Assembly: GCA_000277545.1 (NCBI GenBank)
Contig: AKXM01000034.1
Span: 124,001-188,000 of the forward strand
Direction: 5' to 3'
DNA length: 64,000 nt
From: Enterobacter sp. Ag1
GTDB taxonomy: Bacteria > Pseudomonadota > Gammaproteobacteria > Enterobacterales > Enterobacteriaceae
Shown here: one piece after another, positions 8,816 to 18,156 of the stretch
Layout: each line of letters opens with the position of its first letter
Position numbering within the stretch: the first letter of the stretch is position 1
Program-made: the position numbers and the translations under genes
Notes under the pieces: generated by a model
What the model saw: the letters and a program-made list of their open reading frames with translations, nothing else
Told to the model about the DNA's origin: nothing
Databases searched by the model: none

Positions 8816-9607
8816 TTAACGCAGCAGCACTTTCCCCACCAGATAGGTCACGGCCTTGCCGCCAATCAACACCCGGTCGCCCTTGTACTGGCAGCGCAGA
8901 TCCCCGCCGCGGTAAGAGACCTGCCGTGCCAGCAGATGGGTTTTATTCAGCTTATCCGCCCAGTAAGGGATCAGCATGCTGTGAGCGGAGCCGGTGACGG
9001 GATCTTCCGGCACCGATTCTCCCGGGCAAAAGAAGCGGCTGACAAAGTCATACTCGCTTTCGCCTGCGGCGGTAATACAGACCATTTTCTCCAGCGGGAT
9101 CATGGCGCTGATATCGGGCTGAATCGCCTCAACCTGCGCCTGACTTTCCAGCACCACCATATAATCACGCCCGACGCGCATCTCTTTACACTCGCTAATA
9201 CCCAGCGTGGCCAGCAGCTCGGGCAGCGGCGTAATCGGCTGCGTTTCCCAGGCCGGGAAATCCAGCGTCAGCCACTCACCGCTACGCGTCACGGTCAGCG
9301 GGCCAACAAAACGCGTGCTGAAACGGATCGTCGCCTCCGGGTAATCCAGATGCTCGAAAATAACGTGGGAGGCCGCCAGCGTAGCGTGCCCGCAAAGGTT
9401 GATCTCCCCCTGGGTGGTGAACCAACGCAGCTCAAAGCCCTCATCCGTGGTCACAAAAAAAGCCGTTTCCGACTGATTATGCTGCTGCGACATTTTCAGC
9501 AGCGTTTCATCCGGCAGCCATTCGCTGAGCGGGCAAACCGCCGCCGCGTTGCCGCCAAACGTTGCGTCTGCGAAGGCGTCTACCATATAAAAGTCAATTG
9601 CTTGCAT
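8816..9607 (-). CDS. PhzF-family isomerase/epimerase
   Basis: 263 residues with the PhzF/diaminopimelate-epimerase-like fold. The catalytic glutamate sits in NQSETAF. Other landmarks are the GNAAAVCPL start motif, RWFT...E.NLCGHATLA in the first half, and EDPVTGSAHSMLIPYW in the second. Family members isomerise small metabolites; PhzF itself acts in phenazine synthesis, but no phenazine genes are present, so it is probably a general metabolic enzyme like E. coli YddE. An AGGAG supports the start. It lies upstream of the SDR gene on the same strand, but the large dyad between them suggests separate control. Confidence 0.85.
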   Translation of the reverse strand: MQAIDFYMVDAFADATFGGNAAAVCPLSEWLPDETLLKMSQQHNQSETAFFVTTDEGFELRWFTTQGEINLCGHATLAASHVIFEHLDYPEATIRFSTRFVGPLTVTRSGEWLTLDFPAWETQPITPLPELLATLGISECKEMRVGRDYMVVLESQAQVEAIQPDISAMIPLEKMVCITAAGESEYDFVSRFFCPGESVPEDPVTGSAHSMLIPYWADKLNKTHLLARQVSYRGGDLRCQYKGDRVLIGGKAVTYLVGKVLLR

Positions 9608-9803
9608 TGGCGTTACTCCTGCTTTTCATTGTTATTTTCTTCACCTCTACCATGACATACTCGCCCGAACTGTGCTGTTTTTTTTCTACCGTACCCAGGC
9701 GCTAGCCCCAAATGAGACATAAATCACAAAATGGGTTGTGTCGCCGATCTGATGGTTTTATGATCGCCCCATTCCTACCCCTTATTTACCTGCATATTCC
9801 CTT

Positions 9804-11003
9804 ATGACAATTGCTACCGTTTCGCGCAAAACGGCGTGGCTGCGGGTCGTCACTCTCGCCGTCGCCGCCTTTATTTTTAACACCACCGAATTTGTGCCCG
9901 TCGGCCTGCTGTCCGACATTGCGCAAAGCTTTGGCATGGAAACCGCGCAGGTCGGGATCATGCTGACTATCTACGCCTGGGTGGTGGCCCTGATGTCGCT
10001 GCCCTTTATGCTGATGACCAGCCAGGTTGAACGTCGCCGCCTGCTGATTAGCATTTTCCTGCTGTTTATTGCCAGCCACGTGCTGTCGTTCCTCGCCTGG
10101 AACTTTACCGTGCTGGTCATCAGCCGCATTGGGATTGCTTTCGCCCACGCCATTTTCTGGTCGATTACCGCTTCCCTGGCCATTCGTATGGCTCCGGCGG
10201 GCAAAAAAGCGCAGGCGTTAAGCCTGCTCGCCACCGGCACGGCGCTGGCAATGGTGCTGGGCTTGCCGATCGGGCGTATCGTCGGGCAATATTTCGGCTG
10301 GCGTACCACCTTCTTCGTCATTGGCGTCGTGGCGTCCATCACGCTGTTTTGCCTGATGAAACTGCTGCCCAAACTGCCGAGCGAGCATTCTGGCTCGCTG
10401 TCGAGCGTGCCCAAACTGTTCCGCCGCCCGGCGCTGGTCAATATCTATGCCTTAATCGCGGTGGTGGTCACCGCGCATTACACCGCCTACAGCTATATCG
10501 AACCTTTCGTCCAGCAAATTGCCGGGCTTAGCGCTAACTTTGCCACCCTGCTTTTACTGCTGTTTGGCGGCGCGGGCATCATCGGCAGCGTGCTGTTTGG
10601 CAAATGGGGGAATAAATACGCTTCGGGGCTGGTGTCCGGCGCGATTGCGCTGATGGCCGCTTGCCTGGTCCTTCTGTTGCCCGCCGCGCAAAGCGAACTC
10701 ACCCTTGCCGGGCTCAGCCTGTTCTGGGGCATTTCAATTATGATCGTGGCCCTGGGGATGCAGGTTAAAGTCCTGGCCCTGGCGCCGGATGCCACCGACG
10801 TGGCGATGTCGCTGTTCTCCGGGATCTTTAATATCGGCATTGGCGCGGGCGCGCTGGTGGGGAACCAGGTCAGCCTGCATATTTCCATGTCAGATATCGG
10901 CTTTATCGGCGCGATTCCGGCGCTTATCGCGCTGGTCTGGTCCATTCTGGTGTTCCGCCGCTGGCCGGTGGCGCTGGAAGAGCGGCCCCAGCCTACGCAG
11001 TAA
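9804..11003 (+). CDS. sotB: Sugar/arabinose efflux MFS transporter SotB (YdeA)
   Basis: 399 residues, twelve predicted membrane helices, aligned along its length with E. coli SotB (396). Shared text includes [40 protein letters not shown] and [12 protein letters not shown]. The product is an inner-membrane proton-coupled exporter of arabinose, IPTG and related sugars. It is followed by a strong hairpin terminator and converges with marC, as in E. coli, so the mar neighbourhood is intact. No strong SD precedes the ATG; this start gives the alignment. Confidence 0.94.
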   Translation: MTIATVSRKTAWLRVVTLAVAAFIFNTTEFVPVGLLSDIAQSFGMETAQVGIMLTIYAWVVALMSLPFMLMTSQVERRRLLISIFLLFIASHVLSFLAWNFTVLVISRIGIAFAHAIFWSITASLAIRMAPAGKKAQALSLLATGTALAMVLGLPIGRIVGQYFGWRTTFFVIGVVASITLFCLMKLLPKLPSEHSGSLSSVPKLFRRPALVNIYALIAVVVTAHYTAYSYIEPFVQQIAGLSANFATLLLLLFGGAGIIGSVLFGKWGNKYASGLVSGAIALMAACLVLLLPAAQSELTLAGLSLFWGISIMIVALGMQVKVLALAPDATDVAMSLFSGIFNIGIGAGALVGNQVSLHISMSDIGFIGAIPALIALVWSILVFRRWPVALEERPQPTQ

Positions 11004-11036
11004 CAAAAATGCCCTCATCACGAGGGCATTTTTTTC
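11004..11036. terminator. Intrinsic terminator between sotB and marC
   Basis: Stem ATGCCCTC/GAGGGCAT (11009-11016 and 11022-11029) with a five-base loop. It is flanked by an A-run on the left and a T-run on the right, so it can stop transcription from both sides. Confidence 0.9.
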
Positions 11037-11049
11037 CATCACGCTCAAA

Positions 11050-11715
11050 TCAGGCGGGATAAGTTTTAATAATTTCCAGCACGCCGTTAATAATAAACTG
11101 CACGCCCATACATACCAGCAGGAAGCCCATCAGGCGGGAAATCGCTTCAATGCCGCTTTTACCCACCAGACGCATAATCGCACCGGAGCTTCGCAGGCTG
11201 GCCCAAAGAATCACGCCCACGGCCAGGAAAATCAGCGGTGGCGCAACGGTAATGACCCAGCTCGGGAAGTCAGAGCCCGCCCGCACCGTAGACGCGGAGC
11301 TGATAATCATCGCGATGGTGCCCGGCCCTGCCGTGCTCGGCATCGCCAGCGGCACAAAAGCGATATTGGCTTCCGGCTCTTCGCTTAACTCTTCCGACTT
11401 GCTTCTCGCCTCCGGGGATTCATGTGCTTTCTGCTGCGGGAACAGCATACGGAAGCCGATAAAGGCGACGATCAAGCCCCCGGCAATACGCAGCCCGGGA
11501 ATCGAAATCCCGAAGGTGTTCATCACCACCTGCCCGGCGTAATACGCCACCATCATGATGGCGAACACATTCACCGAAGCTATGAGCGCCGTGCGATTGC
11601 GCTGCCGGCTGTTCATGTCCCCGGAAAGCCCAAGGAACAGTGCCACGGTGGTGAGCGGGTTCGCCAGCGGCAGCAGTACCACAAGGCCAAGGCCGATAGC
11701 CCTGAGTAAATCCAT
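11050..11715 (-). CDS. marC: MarC-family integral membrane protein
   Basis: 221 residues, the same length as E. coli MarC when started at ATG 11715 (the second of two ATGs, with AAGGA eight bases before it). About six hydrophobic helices; conserved text includes [31 protein letters not shown] and [20 protein letters not shown]. It lies in the inner membrane; despite the name, loss of MarC in E. coli does not change multidrug resistance and its role is unknown. It is divergent from marRAB over the mar regulatory region. Confidence 0.95.
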   Translation of the reverse strand: MDLLRAIGLGLVVLLPLANPLTTVALFLGLSGDMNSRQRNRTALIASVNVFAIMMVAYYAGQVVMNTFGISIPGLRIAGGLIVAFIGFRMLFPQQKAHESPEARSKSEELSEEPEANIAFVPLAMPSTAGPGTIAMIISSASTVRAGSDFPSWVITVAPPLIFLAVGVILWASLRSSGAIMRLVGKSGIEAISRLMGFLLVCMGVQFIINGVLEIIKTYPA

Positions 11716-11805
11716 CATATTTTTATCCTTTTTTTGTCCTTTATTGAACAGCTATAGCGCAGGTTAGACTATAGCAGCCCGCAGTTTACTGACCGCTGTT
11801 GAAGC

Positions 11806-11828
11806 GTTTTAGCTTTTCGTGGCATCGG
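11806..11828 (+). promoter_or_regulatory. Marbox of the marRAB promoter
   Basis: This block matches the E. coli marbox region (TTTAGC ... CGTGGCATCGG) upstream of the -35 element. It is the site for activation by MarA, SoxS and Rob. Confidence 0.75.
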
Positions 11829-11841
11829 CTGAATCATCACG

Positions 11842-11904
11842 TTGACTTATACTTGCCTCGGCAATAGTATCTGCCGTGACTAATCTACTTGCCTGGGCAA
11901 ACAT
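11842..11904 (+). promoter_or_regulatory. marRAB promoter and operator marO (sites I and II)
   Basis: -35 TTGACT (11842-11847), 17 bases, -10 TAGTAT (11865-11870). MarR site I, TACTTGCCTCGGCAA, lies between the -35 and -10 (from about 11850). Site II, TACTTGCCTGGGCAA, lies at 11886-11900 just before the GTG start. Both match the E. coli operator. Confidence 0.88.
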
Positions 11905-11905
11905 A

Positions 11906-12340
11906 GTGAAAAGCACCTGTGATCTGTTTAACGAAATGATCCCCCTCGGGCGATTGATCCACATGGTGAATCAGCATAAAGATCGCCTGTTAAACGATTC
12001 GCTCTCCCCGCTGGATATCACCGCGACCCAGTTTAAGGTGCTGTGCTCCATTCACTATGAAGTGTGTATTACCCCAGTCGAGCTGAAAAAAGTGCTTTCC
12101 GTTGACCTCGGTGCGTTAACCCGAATGCTGGACCGCCTGCTGTGCAAAGGCTGGGTCGAGCGTTTGCCGAACCCCAACGATAAGCGCGGCGTTCTGATCA
12201 GGCTGACGCCGGAAGGCGTGGCGCTGTGTGAAGAATGCCGAAACCTGGTGGGGCTTAGCCTCCATAAAGAACTCACTAAAAACCTTACGGACGACGAAGT
12301 CGATACGCTTTATCGCCTGTTGAAAAAGGTATTGCCGTAA
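11906..12340 (+). CDS. marR: Multiple antibiotic resistance repressor MarR
   Basis: 144 residues from the GTG at 11906, the same unusual start codon and length as E. coli marR. A longer frame from 11876 would run through the operator and is rejected. The winged-helix core [34 protein letters not shown] is almost identical to E. coli. It binds the two marO sites and is released by phenolic ligands such as salicylate or by copper oxidation. The gene heads marRAB, and its own operator lies directly upstream. Confidence 0.95.
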   Translation: MKSTCDLFNEMIPLGRLIHMVNQHKDRLLNDSLSPLDITATQFKVLCSIHYEVCITPVELKKVLSVDLGALTRMLDRLLCKGWVERLPNPNDKRGVLIRLTPEGVALCEECRNLVGLSLHKELTKNLTDDEVDTLYRLLKKVLP

Positions 12341-12360
12341 ACCTGCAAAGAGGTGAAACG

Positions 12361-12753
12361 ATGTCCAGACGCAACAATGATGCGGTCACAATTCAAAGCA
12401 TTTTGGGGTGGATTGAAGAGAACCTGGAAACCCCGCTCTCGCTGGAGAAGGTTTCTCAGCGCTCAGGCTACTCCAAGTGGCATCTGCAGCGGATGTTTAA
12501 AAAAGAAACCGGCCACTCAATGGGCCAGTACATCCGCAACCGTAAGCTGACCGAAATCGCCCTGAAGCTTAAAGAGAGCAACGAACCGATCCTTTATCTG
12601 GCCGAGCGCTACGGTTTTGAATCGCAGCAGACGTTAACCCGCACCTTCAAGAACTACTTCTCGGTGCCGCCGCACAAGTACCGCGTAACCCGTCTCGCTG
12701 GCGAAGGCAAGTATCTGCACCCGTACAACCAGTATTGCAGTTTGTGTAACTAA
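12361..12753 (+). CDS. marA: AraC-family global activator MarA
   Basis: 130 residues made of two helix-turn-helix units, with the E. coli sequence nearly unchanged ([34 protein letters not shown]). The tail is a little longer and ends in a cysteine-containing segment. It activates the mar/sox/rob regulon, including efflux pumps and micF, by binding marboxes. It follows marR after 20 bases with GAGGTG as SD, in the same transcript. Confidence 0.96.
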   Translation: MSRRNNDAVTIQSILGWIEENLETPLSLEKVSQRSGYSKWHLQRMFKKETGHSMGQYIRNRKLTEIALKLKESNEPILYLAERYGFESQQTLTRTFKNYFSVPPHKYRVTRLAGEGKYLHPYNQYCSLCN

Positions 12754-12791
12754 CGCATCACCGTCCGATTTACAGACGTAACCGAGGAAAT

Positions 12792-13004
12792 ATGAAAGTC
12801 ATCTCCGCAGCCGCGCTCCTTCTGGCGCTGGCATCAACCAACGCTCTTGCGGAGCAGTCCGGCAGCTTCAACGCCACCCAGGCCAACTACGGCAACATGA
12901 TCACCTGCTCCGGCAGTCAACTGTCTAAAGGCCCGCAGCAAACGGCAGCTGAACGTTCAGAAGAGCTGGGCTCCCCGTACTACCACGGTCATTCACGTTC
13001 GTAA
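12792..13004 (+). CDS. marB: MarB periplasmic protein
   Basis: 70 residues with a signal peptide (MKVISAAALLLALASTNALA) cut before EQSG. Mature sequence is poorly conserved, but it keeps the MarB-like end (SEELGSPYYHGHS compared with DALGVPYYNQH in E. coli). MarB acts from the periplasm to lower marA expression. It is third in marRAB with an AGGAAA SD. The call rests on position, size, signal peptide and the C-terminal motif. Confidence 0.85.
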   Translation: MKVISAAALLLALASTNALAEQSGSFNATQANYGNMITCSGSQLSKGPQQTAAERSEELGSPYYHGHSRS

Positions 13005-13047
13005 GATAAAGGCTGACCCGCCCGATGCTGGGCGGGTGCCGCGAATA

Positions 13048-13950
13048 TCAGGATGAGGCCCGCTTCACCGACCGGCCAAAACGCAGACCAAAAACGTTGA
13101 TATACAGCCCGCCCATAATCAGCATCGCGCCCAGCAACTGCATTACCGTCAGCTTTTCACCGAGCAGCAACGCCGCGCTGGCCATACCCACCACAGGCAC
13201 CAGCAGCGACAGTGGAGCTACGCGCCAGGTTTCATAGCGCCCCAGCAGCGTGCCCCAGATCCCGTAGCCCACAATGGTAGAGATAAACGCCAGGTAGATC
13301 AGCGACAGAATGGTCGTTGTATCGATGTTCACCAGGCTTTGCCGCATCGTTGCCGGGCCATCCAGCAGCCAGCTTGCCGCAAAAAACGGCAGCACCGGGA
13401 TCAGCGCACTCCAGACAATCAGCGACATGATCGCCGGGCGCTGTTCATGCTGCATGATCATCTTGTTAAAGATATTGCCGAACGCCCAGCTCATGCCCGC
13501 CGCCAGCGTCAGCATAAAGCCGAGCAGCGCGACGTGCTGGCCTTCGAAACTGCCCTTAATCAGCACCAGCACGCCGAAGACCGCCAGGGTGATCCCGGCC
13601 AGCTGCTTAGCCTGCAGCCGCTCGCCAAAGAAAAACGTTCCCAGAATAATGGTGAAAAACGCCTGAGACTGCAGCACCAGTGAAGCCAGCCCGGCGGGCA
13701 TGCCAAACTTGATCGCGGTAAACAGGAAGGCAAACTGCCCGAAGCTGATGGTCAGCGCATAGCCCGCCAGCAGCCGGAACGGCAGCTTTGGCCGGGCCAC
13801 AAACAGCAGCGCCGGAAACGCCACCAGCAAAAAGCGCAGCCCCGCCAGCATCAGCGGCGGCATATTGTGCAGCCCCAGCTTAATCACCACAAAATTCACG
13901 CCCCAAATCACCACCACCAGCAATGCCAGCAATCCATCTTTACGCGTCAT
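13048..13950 (-). CDS. eamA: Cysteine/O-acetylserine exporter EamA (YdeD)
   Basis: 300 residues, ten hydrophobic helices in two EamA repeats, near-collinear with E. coli YdeD (NFVVIK.GLHNMPPLMLAGLRF, GYGIWGTLLGRYETWRVAPL). It is an inner-membrane exporter of cysteine-pathway metabolites. It is convergent with marB and divergent from ydeE, as in E. coli. Confidence 0.94.
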   Translation of the reverse strand: MTRKDGLLALLVVVIWGVNFVVIKLGLHNMPPLMLAGLRFLLVAFPALLFVARPKLPFRLLAGYALTISFGQFAFLFTAIKFGMPAGLASLVLQSQAFFTIILGTFFFGERLQAKQLAGITLAVFGVLVLIKGSFEGQHVALLGFMLTLAAGMSWAFGNIFNKMIMQHEQRPAIMSLIVWSALIPVLPFFAASWLLDGPATMRQSLVNIDTTTILSLIYLAFISTIVGYGIWGTLLGRYETWRVAPLSLLVPVVGMASAALLLGEKLTVMQLLGAMLIMGGLYINVFGLRFGRSVKRASS

Positions 13951-14130
13951 TGTCCCGCCCTGTATTTATTATCGATTTGTAAAAAAATAAACCTTATCCC
14001 CCTGAGTAAATAGATACAGATCCCACTTTTTGTCAGGAGTACAGATGTGATGTATCGTGCTTATGTCAGACTTGGTTGCTATACCAGGCTGATTTTTCGT
14101 GATAAATCTTTCTTGTTCTCTTACCTCACG

Positions 14131-15360
14131 ATGACTAAACAGGCCGCCATGACCGCCCTCAGAAATCTGTTTGCAGGCAAACAACTTGCAACAACTGTGT
14201 TACTTATTTCTTCGCTGCTGCTGACTATCGGGCGAGGTCTGACGCTGCCATTTATGACCATTTATCTTTCGCGCGAATACCAGATGGCGCTGACGGATAT
14301 CGGCCTGGCGATTACCGTCGCACTGGTGGCCGGGGTGATCTTCAGCCTGTGGTTTGGCATCCTTGCGGATAAATTTGATAAGAAAAAAGCGATGCTGCTG
14401 GCTATCGTCATCTTCCTCGGCGGTTTTGCGGTTATCCCGCTGGTGCACAACGCCGGGCTGGTGGTGCTGTTTTACTCGATTATCAACTGCTCTTACACCG
14501 TGTTCTCCGTGGTGGTGAAAGCCTGGTTTTCCGAAACGCTGGACATCAGCCTGAAGCCCAAAATCTTCTCCCTCAACTACACCTTCGTCAACGTTGGCTG
14601 GACGGTTGGCCCGCCGATAGGCACCTTCGTGGTGATGTACAGCACCAATCTGCCGTTCTGGCTCTCCGCCATGACCGCTTTGCTGCCGATTCTGATGATT
14701 GCCCGTTACGTACAAAGCCAGCCGGTGAGCAGCCGCGCTACGGAAGTGGAAGACAAGGTGCTGCCGTCGCCGCGTATGATGCTGCGCGACAAACAGCTGA
14801 TGTGGTTCACGACCTCGGCATTTTTAGGCTCGATGGTTTACGGCGCGTTCGCCGGCTGCCTGTCGCAATATGCGATTGTTATCGGCGATACCGGGCTGGC
14901 GGAAAAGGTGGTCAGCGTCGTGCTGTCGGTCAACGCCATTGTGGTTGTCGTTTTCCAGTACTTCCTGGGTAAAAACATTCGTCCCGATAACATCAAAAAG
15001 ATGATGTTCTACGGCACGCTATTTTTCGTCTGCGGCCTCGGCGGCTTTATGATTTCTGGCACTAATCTGTGGCTGTGGGGCTTGTCTTCGCTGGTGTTTA
15101 CCATTGGGGAGCTGATCTACGCGCCCGGGGAATACATGCTTGTCGACAACATCGCGCCGTCGGGGCTGAAATCAAGCTACTTTGCCGCCCAGCAGCTCGG
15201 CTGGCTTGGTGGAGCCTGCAACCCGCTGGTCACCGGGCTGTTATTGAGCTGGCTGCCGCCTTACATGCTGTTCGTGGTACTGATGGCGACAATTGTACTG
15301 GCTTACTACGCCATCGTGATCGGCATGAATACGCCGCCCCGCCAGCCCATAACGGCCTGA
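14131..15360 (+). CDS. ydeE: MFS transporter YdeE
   Basis: 409 residues from the chosen ATG. Twelve helices and the strings SSLLLTIGRG.TLPFMTIYLSR, FGILADKFDKK and IYAPGEYML.D.IAP mark it as YdeE, a dipeptide-exporting MFS protein in E. coli. The start is uncertain. ATG 14149 would fit the E. coli N-terminus better; an upstream ATG at 14050 has a good AGGAG but would add 27 residues with no homology. In E. coli mgtS follows closely; here it lies about 40 kb away. Confidence 0.88.
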   Translation: MTKQAAMTALRNLFAGKQLATTVLLISSLLLTIGRGLTLPFMTIYLSREYQMALTDIGLAITVALVAGVIFSLWFGILADKFDKKKAMLLAIVIFLGGFAVIPLVHNAGLVVLFYSIINCSYTVFSVVVKAWFSETLDISLKPKIFSLNYTFVNVGWTVGPPIGTFVVMYSTNLPFWLSAMTALLPILMIARYVQSQPVSSRATEVEDKVLPSPRMMLRDKQLMWFTTSAFLGSMVYGAFAGCLSQYAIVIGDTGLAEKVVSVVLSVNAIVVVVFQYFLGKNIRPDNIKKMMFYGTLFFVCGLGGFMISGTNLWLWGLSSLVFTIGELIYAPGEYMLVDNIAPSGLKSSYFAAQQLGWLGGACNPLVTGLLLSWLPPYMLFVVLMATIVLAYYAIVIGMNTPPRQPITA

Positions 15361-15374
15361 CGAGGCGCTCGTGA

Positions 15375-16553
15375 TTACACGTCTTTTTCGTATTTGATAA
15401 AGCCGGATTTCTTCGCCACTTTGTCATACAGCGTCTGCGCAGTGGCGTTGGTTTCATGGGTATGCCAGTACAGGCGCGAACTGCTGTTGGCTGCAGCATG
15501 CTGGCGTACCGCTTCAATTAGCGCCCGACCAACGCCTTTGCCCCTCGCCTGCGGCGTCGCAAACAGATCTTCCAGGTAGCAGTAGTTGGTTGCTGACCAG
15601 GTACTGCGGTGATAGAGAAAGTGAGTGAAACCAAGCATAGTGCCCTGGTCGTCAAAAGCCCCGAATCCCCACAGCGGCTCCTGCGCATCCAGCATACGTT
15701 CCCAGGTCAAATCGGTGACACTGTCACTGATTTGGGCATCATAAAAGGTCAGATAGCCCTGCCAGAGCGCCTGCCACTGCGCCCGGTCGCCCGCCGTTAG
15801 CAGGCGGACATTCACCTGCCGAGCGGGTTCACTTTTCTGGCGGCTAAGTGCGTCGCGAATAGCCGCCAACCCAACACGCTGTTCGCCGTGAGGCATATTG
15901 TCCGCGGCAAGCCAGCGTTCAAACGCGCTTTTCACCAGCGGCCACTCGCCATCGGTGATAGAGAACCACGCCGTATCGCGGGTACGCCCTTTGTAGATGC
16001 CCATCTGGCGGAACACACCTTCAAAACGGAAGCCCAGACGCAGCGCCGCGCGGCGAGATGGCCCGTTCAGGCTGTCGCACTTCCACTCATAGCGGCGGTA
16101 GCCCAGCGTTTCAAACGCATACTTCATCAGCAAAAAGTGGGCTTCCGTGGCCAGAGCGGTACGCTGCAGCAACGGCGAAAACACCACAAAGCCGACTTCA
16201 ATACTGCCGTTCGCAGGGTCAAGGCGCATCAGCGACAGCGTGCCCAGCGCCTGGCCGCTGGCGGTATCCACCACGGCAAAATGAAAAGGATCGGCGCTTG
16301 TTTCTGCCCCGGCAATGTACTGCATAAAGTCGGCTTCGGTATCGAACGGTCCAACGCTGAGATAAGTCCAGCCTCGCGCATCTTCAGCCTGCCCCCAGGC
16401 CTGCCAAAGCTGCGCCCCGTGCCGAGCCGCACTTAATGGCTCGAGGCGGCAAAACTGTCCGTTTAACGTGACGCGTTCCGGCAGCGGGCGGCGCTGCCAG
16501 TCAGGAAGAGATAAGCCAATCGGCTGTTGGAAACTGTTGACGGTAAAAGACAT
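15375..16553 (-). CDS. Fused double GNAT acetyltransferase
   Basis: 392 residues holding two GNAT domains. Residues about 30-220 resemble the RimJ/RimL type (EVGFVVFSPLLQRTALATEA and NGPSRRAALRLGFRFEGVFR). Residues about 250-392 resemble a second, polyamine or amino-acid N-acetyltransferase-like domain with the acetyl-CoA loop ARGKGVGRALI and ending TLYDKVAKKSGF. Each would move an acetyl group from acetyl-CoA to an amine. The start at 16553 has GAGG upstream. The substrate is unknown. It lies between ydeE (convergent) and the urea cluster. Confidence 0.82.
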   Translation of the reverse strand: MSFTVNSFQQPIGLSLPDWQRRPLPERVTLNGQFCRLEPLSAARHGAQLWQAWGQAEDARGWTYLSVGPFDTEADFMQYIAGAETSADPFHFAVVDTASGQALGTLSLMRLDPANGSIEVGFVVFSPLLQRTALATEAHFLLMKYAFETLGYRRYEWKCDSLNGPSRRAALRLGFRFEGVFRQMGIYKGRTRDTAWFSITDGEWPLVKSAFERWLAADNMPHGEQRVGLAAIRDALSRQKSEPARQVNVRLLTAGDRAQWQALWQGYLTFYDAQISDSVTDLTWERMLDAQEPLWGFGAFDDQGTMLGFTHFLYHRSTWSATNYCYLEDLFATPQARGKGVGRALIEAVRQHAAANSSSRLYWHTHETNATAQTLYDKVAKKSGFIKYEKDV

Positions 16554-16647
16554 GCTAACCTCTGGAATTCGATGGTGAATGTCGAAAACTATAGGCGCAC
16601 AGAGGTTCAGCCAAAAGTACCACAATCGGTATTTTTTGGCAGACCAC

Positions 16648-17346
16648 TTATATCGCCACCAGCCCCCGGACGCCTTCCTGTTCCATGGCGCTGCCGTGCC
16701 CGCGCTGGACTATCTCCCCGCGCGACATCACCAGATACTGGTCCGCAAGCTCTGCGGCAAAATCGTAAAACTGTTCCACCAGCAGAATTGCCATATCCCC
16801 ACGCCCGGCGAGGTGGCGAATCACCTGGCCGATCTCTTTGATGATCGACGGCTGGATCCCTTCCGTCGGTTCATCCAGAATCAGCAGCTGTGGCTTACAG
16901 GCCAGGGCGCGGCCAATCGCCAGCTGTTGCTGCTGCCCGCCGGAGAGATCGCCGCCCCGTCTGAGCTTCATCTCTTTTAGTACCGGAAAGAGCTGGTAAA
17001 TCTCGTCCGGGACGGCCTTTGCCTCGCGCCCGGAAAAGCGCGACAGCCCCATCAGCAGGTTTTCTTCCACCGTCAGCCGCGGAAAGATTTCCCGCCCCTG
17101 CGGCACGTAGGCAATACCTGCCTGAACACGCTGGTGTGGTTTGCGCTGGGTGATGGTTTTCCCCTGCCAGCTAACGCTGCCGCCTTTCACCGGCACCAGC
17201 CCCATCAGGCTTTTCAGCAGCGTGGTTTTCCCCACGCCGTTACGCCCGAGCAGGCAGGTCACTTCCCCCACGCGTACCTCAAAACTGACGCCGCGCAGAA
17301 TATGGCTGCCGCCGTAATACTGGTTAAGCTCATTCACCTGCAGCAT
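16648..17346 (-). CDS. urtE: Urea ABC transporter ATPase UrtE
   Basis: 232 residues. Walker A GRNGVGKTTL, Q-loop, ABC signature LSGGQQQQLAIGRAL and Walker B LLILDEPTEGIQPSII are all intact. LivF-like size and the position after UrtD identify it as UrtE. It powers high-affinity urea uptake at the inner membrane with UrtD. It begins nine bases after the urtD stop and is the last gene of the urt run. Confidence 0.92.
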   Translation of the reverse strand: MLQVNELNQYYGGSHILRGVSFEVRVGEVTCLLGRNGVGKTTLLKSLMGLVPVKGGSVSWQGKTITQRKPHQRVQAGIAYVPQGREIFPRLTVEENLLMGLSRFSGREAKAVPDEIYQLFPVLKEMKLRRGGDLSGGQQQQLAIGRALACKPQLLILDEPTEGIQPSIIKEIGQVIRHLAGRGDMAILLVEQFYDFAAELADQYLVMSRGEIVQRGHGSAMEQEGVRGLVAI

Positions 17347-17355
17347 ATTTGCTCC

Positions 17356-18156
17356 TTAACGGCCAAGGTAGACCTCAATAACCTGCTCATTCGCCTGCAC
17401 TTCGCGCAGGGAACCTTCCGCCAGCACCTGCCCCTGATGCAGCACGGTAACGTGGTCGGCAATGGTTTCCACAAAACCCATATCGTGCTCAACCACCATC
17501 AGCGAATGTTTCCCCGCCAGGCTGCGAAACAGCTCCGCCGTGTATTCGGTTTCGGCGTCGGTCATGCCCGCCGCAGGCTCGTCCAGCAGCAGCAAATGCG
17601 GCTCCTGGACCAGTAACATGCCGATTTCGAGGAACTGCTTTTGCCCGTGGGACAACAGCCCGGCCCGGCGATGGCGCTCCCCGGTCAGCCGCAGCGTCAC
17701 CAGCATGTCATCAATGCGGTCGCGCTGTTCGCCGCTGAGTTTTGCCCGCAGGCTTGCCCATACCGACTTCTCGTTTTTCTGGGCGATCTCCAGGTTCTCG
17801 AAGACCGTCAGCGCCTCGAATACCGTGGGCTTTTGAAATTTACGGCCAATGCCCCGCCGGGCGATTTCAATGGGTTCCAGCCGCATCAGGTCGATGGACT
17901 GATCGTAAAAGGCCTTGCCGCTTTGGGGTTTGGTCTTGCCGGTGATCACGTCCATCAGCGTGGTTTTTCCTGCACCGTTCGGCCCAATCACGCAGCGCAG
18001 CTCCCCCACGCCGATGTTCAGCGACAGGTTGGTTAACGCCTGAAACCCATCGAAGTTAACGTTGATATTTTCCAGCGCCAGCACCGGGTCGGTCTGTTCG
18101 CGAAAGCGATCCGTGGCGTACTGGCGGGTAAACAGAGATTCAGCAGGCTGCATCAT
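17356..18156 (-). CDS. urtD: Urea ABC transporter ATPase UrtD
   Basis: 266 residues, LivG-like. Walker A GPNGAGKTTLMDVITGKT, an ABC signature in the reduced form LLSHGQKQFLEIGMLL (typical of UrtD), and Walker B LLLLDEPAAGMTDAE, then the H-loop VVEHDMGFV. The first ATG overlaps the urtC stop (ATGA), so translation is probably coupled. An N-terminal extension of about 25 residues precedes the ABC core. Confidence 0.92.
   Translation of the reverse strand: MMQPAESLFTRQYATDRFREQTDPVLALENINVNFDGFQALTNLSLNIGVGELRCVIGPNGAGKTTLMDVITGKTKPQSGKAFYDQSIDLMRLEPIEIARRGIGRKFQKPTVFEALTVFENLEIAQKNEKSVWASLRAKLSGEQRDRIDDMLVTLRLTGERHRRAGLLSHGQKQFLEIGMLLVQEPHLLLLDEPAAGMTDAETEYTAELFRSLAGKHSLMVVEHDMGFVETIADHVTVLHQGQVLAEGSLREVQANEQVIEVYLGR

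Noticed and set aside
13969..14184. A 71-codon minus-strand ORF overlapping the 5' end of ydeE
   Set aside because: It is antisense to ydeE, has no SD or homology, and ends next to the eamA start, where a promoter is expected.
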